The position numbers were made by a program, and so were the translations under genes. 64,000 nucleotides of DNA, from positions 868,001 to 932,000 of the forward strand of contig NZ_CP030840.1 in the NCBI RefSeq assembly GCF_003330725.1, given 5' to 3'. This document shows, one piece after another, positions 8,860-17,209 of this stretch. The notes under the pieces are model-generated. The model had not been told where the DNA came from. It made no database searches and worked only from the letters and a program-made list of their open reading frames with translations. This stretch comes from Acidisarcina polymorpha (GTDB lineage: Bacteria > Acidobacteriota > Terriglobia > Terriglobales > Acidobacteriaceae). The first letter of the stretch is position 1; every line of letters begins with the position of its first letter.

Positions 8860-9225
8860 CTAAGGATCGGCGTATCTCTTATCGGAGGCCTGTTCAAAAC
8901 CGGGTAGGAGCCGGGCTTTCCCGTGGAACAAATGATACTGGTCAAAGGTGAAAACATTCATCTGCGTTTCGAAAGGTCCCCAAGTGTTGAATTCGACATT
9001 CCACTGAAGAAGCGCAGGAACGGAGCGACTTCTCGCGATATTGACGTTGCGAAGGGTGACAATGTACTTCTCGTCGTCTATTTCGACAGGTCCATAACTG
9101 ACCATTGTGTCTGATCGTCTCTCTGGAACGAAGCCGGGCAATTCAGCTTCTGTCTATATGCGGATTATCGCGCCCGTCCCAGGGTCGACAACACATTCTC
9201 CGTGCGAATCAGCTGCAAATCTCAC
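8860..9225 (-). pseudogene. C-terminal relic of an acidobacterial conserved secreted protein
   Basis: The minus strand reads DPGTGAIIRI, an in-frame TAG, then TEAELPGFVPERRSDTMVSYGPVEIDD and 'YIVTLRNVNIARSRS', then 'FDQYHLFHGKARLLPGF'. This order (DPxTGxixR, VxYGPVeIggk.Y, fxxYhxFrxesRmLPGF) is the C-terminal signature of a secreted protein found in many copies in Acidobacteria; its function is unknown to me. The internal stop replaces a residue inside the first motif, and the N-terminal two thirds of the usual protein are missing. Confidence 0.5.
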
Positions 9226-9308
9226 CTAATTCCGTACCTTGAAGCCTTTACCAGGGTCGACCCGCCTCAGCGGACATCGCCTTCTGTATCACCGCATACG
9301 GCAATGGA

Positions 9309-9668
9309 ATGACGTACGACCGGATCGAACGTGCCTTGGAAGACGACTTTCTAGCACCAGATTCCAGCCCCTCCAAACGAGCCGCCTACAACCGAAGAAT
9401 TATAGACAACGCCAGAAGATGGATCGAGCGACAGGATTCGAGCGTCATACTCGCCTTTGTCGTTCTCCCGCCGCGCGGCGAGGATGATGACGCTGTTCGT
9501 TTTCTGTGCGGTTTTGGCTACTGCGACTTACGCCATGAGAAAAGTCTGTTGAAGGGGAAGGCTCCCTTCCGGTTTGTCTCTCTGTCGGCGTTCAGCGTGC
9601 CGCTCTCAGTACACCCACGCCCTTCGGACGCACGCTCTCCTTCCAAGAATCCGCTCTCGCGCCTCTAA
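9309..9668 (+). CDS. Hypothetical protein, 119 aa
   Basis: The first 85 residues look like real protein (MTYDRIERALEDDFLAPDSS, then KRAAYNRRIIDNARRWIERQD, then a hydrophobic strand VILAFVVLPP and acidic GEDDDAV). The last 30 are serine/proline-rich and look like frame run-on. No family recognised, no strong ribosome binding site. Possibly a decayed helical protein. Confidence 0.3.
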   Translation: MTYDRIERALEDDFLAPDSSPSKRAAYNRRIIDNARRWIERQDSSVILAFVVLPPRGEDDDAVRFLCGFGYCDLRHEKSLLKGKAPFRFVSLSAFSVPLSVHPRPSDARSPSKNPLSRL

Positions 9669-9806
9669 AGAGGTGCGGACTCCTCCCCCCATAGCAAGTC
9701 TGGGGCCCCTTCCTCAGATTCTTTCCACTCGCCGAGGGAGTGGGTCGCGACGGCATACCCTCCGCAGACAGCGGTCACGAACCAAAAGGAACGGGACCTA
9801 AACACC

Positions 9807-10094
9807 ATGTTCAACAAGGTCATTCTCATCGGCCGACTCGGACAGAACGCAGAAGCCAAAACCGCCCAGAACAAGAACGAGTACGTCATCCTCTCGATCG
9901 CCACCCAGGAGAGCTGGAAGAACGAGAAAGGCGAGTACGACACCCGCACCGAATGGCATCGCGTCTATGCCTGGAGGAATCTCGCCAAGTTCGCCAGCAA
10001 CCTCCAGAAAGGGCAGCTGATCAGCGTAGAGGGGAAGTTGAAATACCGCGAGGTCGAAAGCGACGATCCAGCCGACGGGGCCGACGACGAGTAG
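9807..10094 (+). CDS. ssb: Single-stranded DNA-binding protein, shortened
   Basis: Residues 1-80 are a clear SSB OB-fold: MFNKVILIGRLGQNAEAKTA, 'EYVILSIATQESWKNEKGEY', 'TEWHRVYAWRNLAKFA', 'LQKGQLISVEGKLKYREVE'. SSB binds single-stranded DNA as a tetramer in replication and repair. At only 95 residues it stops just after the fourth strand. The last OB strand (usually '...HRIAEIHA') is missing and the protein jumps to the acidic tail DDPADGADDE, without the usual DDxPF tip that recruits partners. An internal deletion fits. It is probably an accessory copy beside a full-length gene elsewhere. AAAAGGAACGGG lies upstream of the start. Confidence 0.8.
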   Translation: MFNKVILIGRLGQNAEAKTAQNKNEYVILSIATQESWKNEKGEYDTRTEWHRVYAWRNLAKFASNLQKGQLISVEGKLKYREVESDDPADGADDE

Positions 10095-10340
10095 TTGCCA
10101 GCCAGAGGTGGACGGGCAAACAGCTCGTCCACCTCGAACTTAATCCACAGATGTGTTCGCCTTTTTCACTATGGCCAGACTGTGGTTTACTCGACATGAT
10201 GAAGCAAAACATGGAAAGTCTACGATCAAAGATTGGTCACATTGCTCAGGGATGCCGCCTGCGTCACGAGGGCGGCCAATGCTGATGAATGGACCCCTTT
10301 CTGTCTCGGCAGAGCTGTTGCTCAACTCTAGGAAAATATG

Positions 10341-11393
10341 ATGAGTAAGAAGATTATTGTCTGTGCGGATGGCACGTGGAACACGCCACATGGTCCGGCC
10401 GAGATGAGGACCGATACAAACGTCCGCAAGCTCTATATGCTCCTCCGAGAAGACCCGTCGCAGCTAAAGTATTACGACAGTGGCGTGGGAACCGATGGCA
10501 CTCCGTTCGAACATTTTTTTGGTGGAGCCATGGGCACCGGGCTGTTTCAGAAGGTTCAAGACGGCTACGCCTTCCTTTCATACGTCTGGGATCCGGGCGA
10601 CGAGATCTTTGTCTTCGGATTCAGTCGTGGAGCCTATACGGCTCGCAGTCTTGCCGGCATGATCGCCCTCTTCGGCGTCCCGACCAGGAACCTGGATAAT
10701 CAGACAGTCAAACGCATCTTTGATGTTTACAGAATCGCTGACGCTAGCGAACGGAAGGCTGCAAAGGCTCCACTCGTCGGCGAATATGGTTTAACGGATG
10801 TTGATGTGCGCATGGTTGGTGTCTGGGACACAGTCGGCGCACTCGGTATTCCAGGTCATCTATTCACTGGTTTCGACCAGGACAAATACGGCTTTCTTGA
10901 TACAAGCTTAAGTCCTTGTGTGAAAAATGCCTATCAAGCCGTCTCGATTGACGAACGCCGTTCTCAGTTCACTCCAACCCTTTGGACAAACGCTGATGGT
11001 AGTCCAAGAGACAACGATGCGCAGCTGCAGCAGGTTTGGTTCCCTGGGGTTCACTGCGATGTAGGAGGAAGCTATTCAGAGTGCGAGCTTTCCAACATAA
11101 CCTTGCGTTGGATGGTCGACAACGCGAGGTCTTGTGGGCTGCAGTTCAATGAGAGCGAGCTTGAAAAATGTCTCGCGCCAAAGCCCTTTAATCCCTTGGG
11201 CCAGGCACACGATGAATGGAAGTTTATACCTTGGGGGCCGCCCAGACATCGCACCGTGCCTAAGAATGCGGTCCTTGCAAATACGTTGAAACTTCGGGTC
11301 GACGGCATGCAGCCACAATATAAACCGGAGAACCTGGATCAGCCGCTTGAAACTTACAAGGAAGTGCAGATCATCCCCGCTGGCGAGCTGTGA
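10341..11393 (+). CDS. DUF2235 alpha/beta-hydrolase (Tle1-like)
   Basis: A 350-residue DUF2235 protein. The N-terminus 'KKIIVCADGTWNTP' is the family signature (FxDGTWN). The nucleophile elbow GFSRGAYTAR (Ser near residue 97) is GxSxG, 'WFPGVHCDVGGSY' carries the expected Asp/His region, and 'VRMVGVWDTVGALG' is conserved. Family members include type VI secretion phospholipase effectors (Tle1), but many are stand-alone cytoplasmic proteins of unknown substrate. No VgrG, immunity or T6SS gene lies nearby and there is no signal peptide, so an effector role is not supported here. Two adjacent ATGs (10338, 10341) could start it; AGGA at 10330-10333 fits the second better. Confidence 0.85.
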   Translation: MSKKIIVCADGTWNTPHGPAEMRTDTNVRKLYMLLREDPSQLKYYDSGVGTDGTPFEHFFGGAMGTGLFQKVQDGYAFLSYVWDPGDEIFVFGFSRGAYTARSLAGMIALFGVPTRNLDNQTVKRIFDVYRIADASERKAAKAPLVGEYGLTDVDVRMVGVWDTVGALGIPGHLFTGFDQDKYGFLDTSLSPCVKNAYQAVSIDERRSQFTPTLWTNADGSPRDNDAQLQQVWFPGVHCDVGGSYSECELSNITLRWMVDNARSCGLQFNESELEKCLAPKPFNPLGQAHDEWKFIPWGPPRHRTVPKNAVLANTLKLRVDGMQPQYKPENLDQPLETYKEVQIIPAGEL

Positions 11394-11479
11394 CTGAGGG
11401 GAGCTTCACACCAACCTCTTCTGGCTCCGGTGCAAACCGTAGTAGCGACCAAAACATGGCTGGGAAAGAGGTCGCCTTG

Positions 11480-12361
11480 TTATGCTGCAAGCACGGCATT
11501 CACCCCAATTCCTATCGCTTGCCCGCTCAGGCAGCAGGCGACACACGATGCGGCGGAGCCATGCGGCGCCCAGCCCAGTTCGACCGTCACTCCTATAGAG
11601 ATTCCTGTTTTGGCCTACGGTGCTTGATGTCCGGGATAACCCGACGCAGAAAGTTTCCGAACAACGGTACGGTAAAGCGAGGACCCCTGCTTTCGTGATC
11701 GGGCGGAAGAGCGCGCCTTCGGTGATCCCGTACGCCTGGGGCCAGGCGTCGATGCGGCTCTTCACCCCGGCCGGTATGGTCACGGTCCGGACCCGGCCTC
11801 CCTTGCCTGCCATGTCGGGCAGCACCCAGCGGCCCTCCCGCTGCTGCAGGTCCTTCACATCGATCCGGAGCAATTCCGCCCGGCGCAGCCCGCAGCCGAG
11901 CAGCAGGGCGAGGACCGCCCGGTCGCGAGTTCCGCTCAGGGTCTTCGGGCTGGGAGCGTTGAGCAGATCGTTGGCCTGCTCCTTCATCAGCCAGTTCCCT
12001 GCCCGGTTTGCCGCGCTTCTGAATTCCGGGTACGCGCTCGATGGCTGCGGCCGCGACTGGATCGAGCAGCTGATTGTCGGCCATCTCGCGGGCGAGCTTA
12101 CGGAGTGGCGAGAGCCGGAGGTTGACGGTCGAAGCCGAAAGCCCCTGGTCGAGGAGTGTGGACCGGTACTGCTGGACTAAAGCCTTGGTAAAGGCCGGCC
12201 CGCCCCGGAGATCCGGATCCAGGTGAAGAAGGCCCTAAGACCGGTCGTATAAGACCGCCGGGAGTGCTCCGAGGTCACGCCATTGACCACCAGATCGATC
12301 AGGAAGGCCTCTGAGGCTGATTCCCTGCGGGTTGGAGTTTGATCTCGAGTTCGGCGGTCAT
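11480..12361 (-). pseudogene. Degraded tyrosine recombinase
   Basis: The gene can be followed leftward from ATG 12361 (MTAELEIKLQP) through at least three frame changes: 'EAFLIDLVVNGVTSEHSRRSY' in one frame, 'TKALVQQYRSTLLDQGLSAS' plus 'LRKLAREMADNQLLDPVAAA' in a second, then 'LLGCGLRRAELLRIDVKDL' and 'GGRVRTVTIPAGVKSRIDAW' in a third. After RPITKAG the catalytic C-terminus has decayed: the expected HDLRRTC is only hinted at by PHGSAASC, and the His/Tyr block is absent before the stop at 11480-11482. The catalytic Arg of CGLRR survives. It is clearly non-functional and related to the 4306-5136 enzyme. Confidence 0.75.
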
Positions 12362-12432
12362 TCAGGAGAAAGTAGCACGATAGGGCGGCTTGTCGGTGCG
12401 ATTTTGGGGTCTTCTAGGATTCCCTCTTAACC

Positions 12433-12456
12433 ATTCTTGGCAGATGTGCCAAGAAT
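12433..12456. promoter_or_regulatory. Perfect 10-bp inverted repeat between two divergent decayed genes
   Basis: ATTCTTGGCA and TGCCAAGAAT flank a GATG spacer. The dyad lies 72 bases left of the broken recombinase start (12361) and 38 bases before the GTG at 12494. Position and symmetry fit a repressor operator for the divergent promoters. A recombinase core site is the alternative. Confidence 0.5.
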
Positions 12457-12493
12457 CCCGGTATCCTGAAGCCAGCAAAACGAGGAGGTTTTA

Positions 12494-13029
12494 GTGGCCC
12501 GACCGGTGAAATGGTCTCGCGATCTCTACTCCATTCGCGAGCGCGCCGCGAACGCCCGGACCGAGACCTGGGGCGCCTGGACATCGAACGACTCTTCGGC
12601 GTCGTCCGCGCCTCCGCCCAAAGCTTGATGAAGGCCATCGGCGAAGTGCAGCCGGTTGGCGGGGCTCACTTCGTCGAGCGTACTTCCCTGCTCGGCTTTC
12701 TTGACGCGATGATTGCCGCGGAGGACTTCGACGAGGCCTTCCGCTCCCGCATGCGGGAGGCCGATGCACCCCTGTCTACCACACCGTTGAAGGTGAGCTT
12801 GCCTGCCAATCTTCGCACCGTGATGCTGCGCGACCTTCCCCCCAATATCTCGCTCACTCCCGGCAGATTGGAGATCATCGCCAACTCCTCGGTCGCAATG
12901 CTGGAGAGCTCGTCCAACAGCCCACCGCTGTTCGCTATAACTGGTCCACCTCTGCCGCCGCCGCAACGCTATTCGAGAGCGCCGGCCTGCCTGCAGACCG
13001 AAGGGTTGGCAACTCCTTACTCGGCTTGA
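12494..13029 (+). pseudogene. Frameshifted conserved protein beside the recombinase relic
   Basis: GAGGAGG just upstream marks GTG 12494 as the true start: ARPVKWSRDLYSIRERAANA, then a frame change near 12565-12580 into 'LDIERLFGVVRASAQSLMKAIGEVQ', 'FVERTSLLGFLDAMIAA', 'LPANLRTVMLRDLPPNISLTPGRLEI'. The middle reads as a helix-turn-helix-like segment with a downstream alpha/beta domain; I recall similar hypothetical proteins in Acidobacteria but cannot name a function. After SVAMLES the C-terminus becomes low-quality sequence, so a second lesion is likely. The strong Shine-Dalgarno sequence shows it was once well expressed. Confidence 0.6.
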
Positions 13030-14999
13030 ATCTCGACGACTGCCACGGAGTATGGATCGACATCGACGGAAAAGTTCTTGGCATATGGTATGGATTTGGT
13101 CAGTGGTGTAAATATATCTGGACGGTCGAATGAAGCCGTGGCATTCACCGGGGCCGCAATCGTGTACAGCTTTGCTTTTGCTCGTTCCGGTAAGTTCTGA
13201 CCCTGGAGATGAACCAGCAGCGTATTGCGCCTTGGACCGTAATTCACAGTCTTGATCACTACGCGCATACCATCCGCGCTGGCCGTAGCGATCGCGTCCA
13301 TGGCCCCCTCTGTCCAGCCGCTCGGTATTGCCGTGGAGATCTTGTCGAATAACTGGCTTCGATCCGGGACGTCTTCAAAACTTCCCATCGCGGATGCGAG
13401 ATAGCGTTCAGCGTAATGCTCACGAAAGAGCCTTTCGACGGGATAACTACCCCCAGGGAACCACGTCACATGGTTGTGATAGATCGACGATGTCCATTTT
13501 GGATCGTCGGTCGTATTCCGCATCAGGAGCGCCGGGCAGGTCATCGTCAACCCCGGACCTAGTTCTTCATACATGATCAAGCTGCCCGCCGCATGCAGAC
13601 CTGCCCGCCAGTCGTAGGTGTGCTGAAGGCTCCATTCCAATGCCGCGACTTCGATATGAGGATGTTTCGAAGCCCGTACGTAGTCAATTAGCTTTGTCAG
13701 GTAGTTTTGTAGGCGAGGCAATCCGCTTTGGTAGTTTTCCGGCTCGTATTCGTAGTTGTGGCAACCAAGTATGTCAAAGTTGTCGCCAGCCAGGTCGACT
13801 ACCTTCTCACTCCAATCCATGTCACTGGAACGCTTCTGCCCACAGGCCACAATCCTTGCTTCAGAGACTAGCTTCCGTATCTCGGTGCCGTAAAGATTTA
13901 CGATTTCTGCATATTGTTCGGGAGTAAATCCATTGTTCATGGGCTCGTTGTCGATCTGAAAAAGCTTTACTCCATATGGCTCCGCATGTCCGTTCGCGGC
14001 GCGCAATCTTCCCATCTCCGATGTGGGAGCACCGTTCAGGTATCTCACCCAGTCCATCGCGTACTGCACGCTTTCCGGCTTTGTATCCGGGCACGCGAGC
14101 ACGATCAGCGGCTCGCATTTGAGCTTGCTGCAAAGCCCCAGAAACTCATCGGTACCGAAACCTCCGTATCCTGAGTAGCCTCCCCAATACATGTTCGGGT
14201 GATACCCCCGAGAAGCATATGGCCCGATGCATTCCTTCCATTTGTAAGTCGAAGCATATGACCCACCAGGCCACCGAACAAAAGAAGGATGAAGGCCTTG
14301 CAGCGATTGGAACAAGTCTGGCCGGAGCTTGCCATCCCGCCGCGCATCGGCTCGCATCAACGATACGAAGTCAAGGAGCAGTGTGCCCTTTCCATTTGCA
14401 ACAATTTCAACGCTTGCCTGTTCCTCTCGTCGGAAGCTGGTGAAACTGAATGGGACCTCCTGCCAATCGCTCCCGGTTATCTTTAAAGGCTGCATCGCCA
14501 TCGCTTTGCCGTCCGGCCCAGTCACGCGAAGCTCTATGTCCGGCGACCCGCTCTCGAGCTTCATCCACACCCAACCGTCATACCGTACATTTTCTTCCAG
14601 AAAGACTCGCCCCTGGCGAACACCCGCATGGCCGCCAGCGATGCGAAGCCGGACACAGCGTATCCCGTTATTAAATGCAACGTCAGCAAGCTCCACCTCG
14701 CCATGATCAGCAAATGGCAGCCAATATGTCTTGAAATCTTCCCCTTCAAAGCCCGCTCCGCGAATCTGCTCGGCAAAGAGCCCATCCTCGATGGAATGGT
14801 TGATATGCTCCAGGAATTGTCCATAGATGCCATCGCTGATCGGCGTCGACACGCGATCGGTGTCGACCACCAGTACGGTTACTTGTGGTTTCCCCGATGA
14901 TCCTCGATCATCAAGGGTCAAGAGCGGTGTTTCGGCAGCGCCGAGCGGTCCGGCGGCAGCAGCAGCGAGAGAGGTCAAGAAAAACTGACGTCGATTCAT
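13017..14999 (-). CDS. Alpha-L-arabinofuranosidase, GH51, Tat-exported
   Basis: A 660-residue exo-acting arabinofuranosidase that would release L-arabinose from arabinan or arabinoxylan oligosaccharides. I start it at ATG 14999, which gives a twin-arginine signal (NRRQFFLTSLAAAAAGPLGA); the frame extends 21 codons upstream, which would bury this signal. Residues about 40-220 hold the GH51 N-terminal segment ('ISDGIYGQFLEHINHSIEDG') and a carbohydrate-binding-like beta sandwich. The TIM barrel follows ('LHPSFVRWPGGSYASTYKW') with the likely acid/base Glu352 in QIDNEP and nucleophile Glu455 in AALEWS. A C-terminal beta domain ends the protein. It is separated by 30 kb from the GH127/araA block but belongs to the same pathway. 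Confidence 0.9.
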   Translation of the reverse strand: MNRRQFFLTSLAAAAAGPLGAAETPLLTLDDRGSSGKPQVTVLVVDTDRVSTPISDGIYGQFLEHINHSIEDGLFAEQIRGAGFEGEDFKTYWLPFADHGEVELADVAFNNGIRCVRLRIAGGHAGVRQGRVFLEENVRYDGWVWMKLESGSPDIELRVTGPDGKAMAMQPLKITGSDWQEVPFSFTSFRREEQASVEIVANGKGTLLLDFVSLMRADARRDGKLRPDLFQSLQGLHPSFVRWPGGSYASTYKWKECIGPYASRGYHPNMYWGGYSGYGGFGTDEFLGLCSKLKCEPLIVLACPDTKPESVQYAMDWVRYLNGAPTSEMGRLRAANGHAEPYGVKLFQIDNEPMNNGFTPEQYAEIVNLYGTEIRKLVSEARIVACGQKRSSDMDWSEKVVDLAGDNFDILGCHNYEYEPENYQSGLPRLQNYLTKLIDYVRASKHPHIEVAALEWSLQHTYDWRAGLHAAGSLIMYEELGPGLTMTCPALLMRNTTDDPKWTSSIYHNHVTWFPGGSYPVERLFREHYAERYLASAMGSFEDVPDRSQLFDKISTAIPSGWTEGAMDAIATASADGMRVVIKTVNYGPRRNTLLVHLQGQNLPERAKAKLYTIAAPVNATASFDRPDIFTPLTKSIPYAKNFSVDVDPYSVAVVEIQAE

Positions 15000-15160
15000 C
15001 CGTATGGGAAAGCTCTGGCGAAACAATAGACAGTCGGTGCTTCTTGGTAATGTATCAGCCAAACGCCTCCCGGCGGTTCTAGCCTGACCTCGCGCCGCAA
15101 TTTGTGATCGGAATTTGTGGCAACGCGATAAGGAAGAAAGCCGGTTCAGCAGACTCGAAG

Positions 15161-15833
15161 ATGCGAATCAATATTAAGCGAGCGGTGGAGAGTGTGCCCG
15201 GTGGAATGATGATCATCCCGCTGATCTGCGGCGCCGTCGTTACAACTGCCGCACCCCATCTGGCTGAAACCCTTCGGATCATTCACGGGCGCGCTGTTTA
15301 CGGGCGCGCTGCCTATTCTCGCGGTTTTCTTCGTTTGCGTGGGTAGCACGATATCCATCGGTACTATCCCTCGCGCGCTTCGTCGTGGGGGAGCGCTTCT
15401 GGCGACCAAGGTTGCGCTCGGAATCTGTGCGGGCCTCCTACTCGGGAATTTGATCGGCGAACAACCCATTCGGGTTGGCTGGTTCGCCGGCGTCTCCGCG
15501 CTGGCTGTCGTCGCCGCAATCAACGACACAAACGGAGGCCTCTACATAGCTCTTATGGGGGAATTTGGAAGGCCCGAAGATGCCGGCGCCTACTCGATGA
15601 TGGCGCTAGAGTCGGGACCATTTTTCACCATGGTGACTTTGGGGATCGCCGGATTGTCTGGCTTTCCCTGGCAGACCTTGGTCGGCGCAATCTTGCCGCT
15701 CGCCGCAGGTGTCACTCTTGGCAATCTTGATCCCGATCTGCGCGATTTCCTGAGCAAAGCGATGCCGGCTCTCATCCCTCCTCCTTCAATCGACGATCAG
15801 GAGTCCTCAAAAGTGGGGCAATGTAATCGCTGA
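15161..15833 (+). pseudogene. kdgT: Broken 2-keto-3-deoxygluconate permease
   Basis: KdgT imports 2-keto-3-deoxygluconate, the product of pectin breakdown. The start MRINIKRAVESVPGGMMIIP is diagnostic. A frame change near 15265-15275 leads to [20 protein letters not shown], then '[24 protein letters not shown]', '[20 protein letters not shown]' and '[22 protein letters not shown]'. There the gene jumps to an unrelated tail ([10 protein letters not shown]) and stops, so roughly the last 110 residues with the final membrane helices are missing. One frameshift plus a C-terminal deletion: not functional. It follows the GH51 gene divergently, which suggests a former pectin/arabinan gene group. Confidence 0.85.
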
Positions 15834-15930
15834 GTAGAGCCAAAGGCTCGTCTCCTCCGGTCTCAGCAGTAATTAAGGCTGATGTCCGTCAAGAAAGGCA
15901 CGCTACGCGGTCTCTTGAAGTCACCCGAAA

Positions 15931-15960
15931 GCCCATGACAACTGGTGTTGTCGTGGGTAA
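15931..15960. repeat. 30-bp hairpin repeat, copy 2
   Basis: Stem ATGACAAC / GTTGTCGT around TGGT, followed by GGGTAA; 25 of 30 positions match the copy at 5379-5408. Copies lie in gene-free gaps next to decayed genes. Confidence 0.55.
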
Positions 15961-16069
15961 ACGAAACGGTTGAAATAGATTTTCTTAGACTCCCGGTCCG
16001 CTTCCGATAACACTGATTTTCCCAGAACACGTTAGCGACCACCATAAGTGGTCGCCGTTGCCATGAGCC

Positions 16070-16789
16070 TCACCACTTTCCTACGTGAGAACCGGCATCG
16101 ACGCGTAGCACCTCACCTGTAACGTTTTTTGCCGGCAAGATAGATCACGCCATCCGCAACATCCTGGGGTGACGAGATCCGGCCCATCGGCAAAGCGTCT
16201 TCAAGAAGTCTTTCGGGTTATTCGCGTGCATTGGCGTGTCCACGATGCCCGGGGCAACAGCGTTGAAGCGGATGTCCTGCTTCGCGAACTCCGCCGCGAG
16301 AGCAAGAGTCGCTGCGTTGAGCGCGCCCTTAGTGAACATAGGCACGGAATTTGGCGAATCGGCATTAGAGCTGTCGACAGAAGCTGCGGTAATACTGATG
16401 ACACTACCGCCCCTGCCCTGCGTCAGCATCTGCTTGACAGCGAGTTTCGCGATATGGAAAAAGCCTTCGAGGTTGGTCGAGGTGAGTGCGCGATAATCTT
16501 CCTCGATGTACTCAAGGAAAGGCTTCCCAATGAAGATGCCGGCGTTCGCGACAAGATGGTCGATAGAGCCAAACCGCGAGATGGCCACTTCGGCCACGGC
16601 CTTCGCGGCTGCCGCTTTGCTAATGTCGCCATCCACCAAAGCCAGGTTTGGTGAACTGGCAAAAGGGGAGCCGCTTGCGTTTCGGGCTGTTGCTACGACG
16701 GCATAGCCGCGGTCCAGAAAAGATTGAACAACAGCAACCCCGATTCCTTTTGAGCCACCTGTGACGATTACGGTTCCACTGCCTGCCAT
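16070..16789 (-). pseudogene. Short-chain dehydrogenase with two frameshifts
   Basis: From ATG 16789 (GGAG six bases before it) the protein opens with the NAD(P)-binding VTGGSKGIG, then 'LVANAGIFIGKPFLEY', 'GSVISITAASVDSS', and 'FTKGALNAATLALAAEFAK'. Phe stands where the catalytic Tyr of YxxxK is usual. Near 16195 the frame is lost; a shifted frame continues PMGRISSPQDVADGVIYLAG, and a second shift at a run of six A residues (plus-strand T run 16125-16130) leads to NVTGEVLRVDAGSHVGKW and a proper stop at 16070-16072. The whole C-terminus is therefore intact in sequence but out of frame twice. Homopolymer sequencing errors would restore it, so raw reads matter here. Confidence 0.75.
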
Positions 16790-16843
16790 TATCCACTCCG
16801 TAGGTTCTCGCATGCGGCCACACATCGATCCATGGATCGACAT

Positions 16844-17209
16844 ACTTCTTCGGCCCGTGCGAATCGCTAGTAGCGTTCGTGCTAGACACTAGACGAAGGA
16901 GGACGCGAAGGCGCGTCACGACTTGTTCTGAGAGCAGTAATCAGAAAAGCTGATAGCGGCTTACGTGGCAATGTTTAACGAAGCGTCGCTTAGGACCGGA
17001 AGCTTTGGGCGCACAGCCGGGCGAGTTGCTTCTCACATTCGGGTGTCGTTGTGTGGCCATGGCACGCTGCTCGACAATCCTCCCGCAGACGGCGTGAAGG
17101 AGCTAGTATGTTGGTGACACTGCGTACGGCTTTGAGGGCGCGGAATGCGGAGTCAATCCAGGCACGCCATGCATTAGACGGCGAGCCTTTCTCACTGAGG
17201 GAGACCACT
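16844..17209. other. Intergenic stretch between divergent genes
   Basis: Apart from possible upstream start codons of the propeller gene (ATG 17108 with AAGGAG before it), nothing recognisable is present. Confidence 0.3.

Noticed and set aside
10341-11393. DUF2235 gene as a type VI secretion effector
   Set aside because: No VgrG, immunity or T6SS gene nearby; many DUF2235 proteins are unrelated to T6SS.
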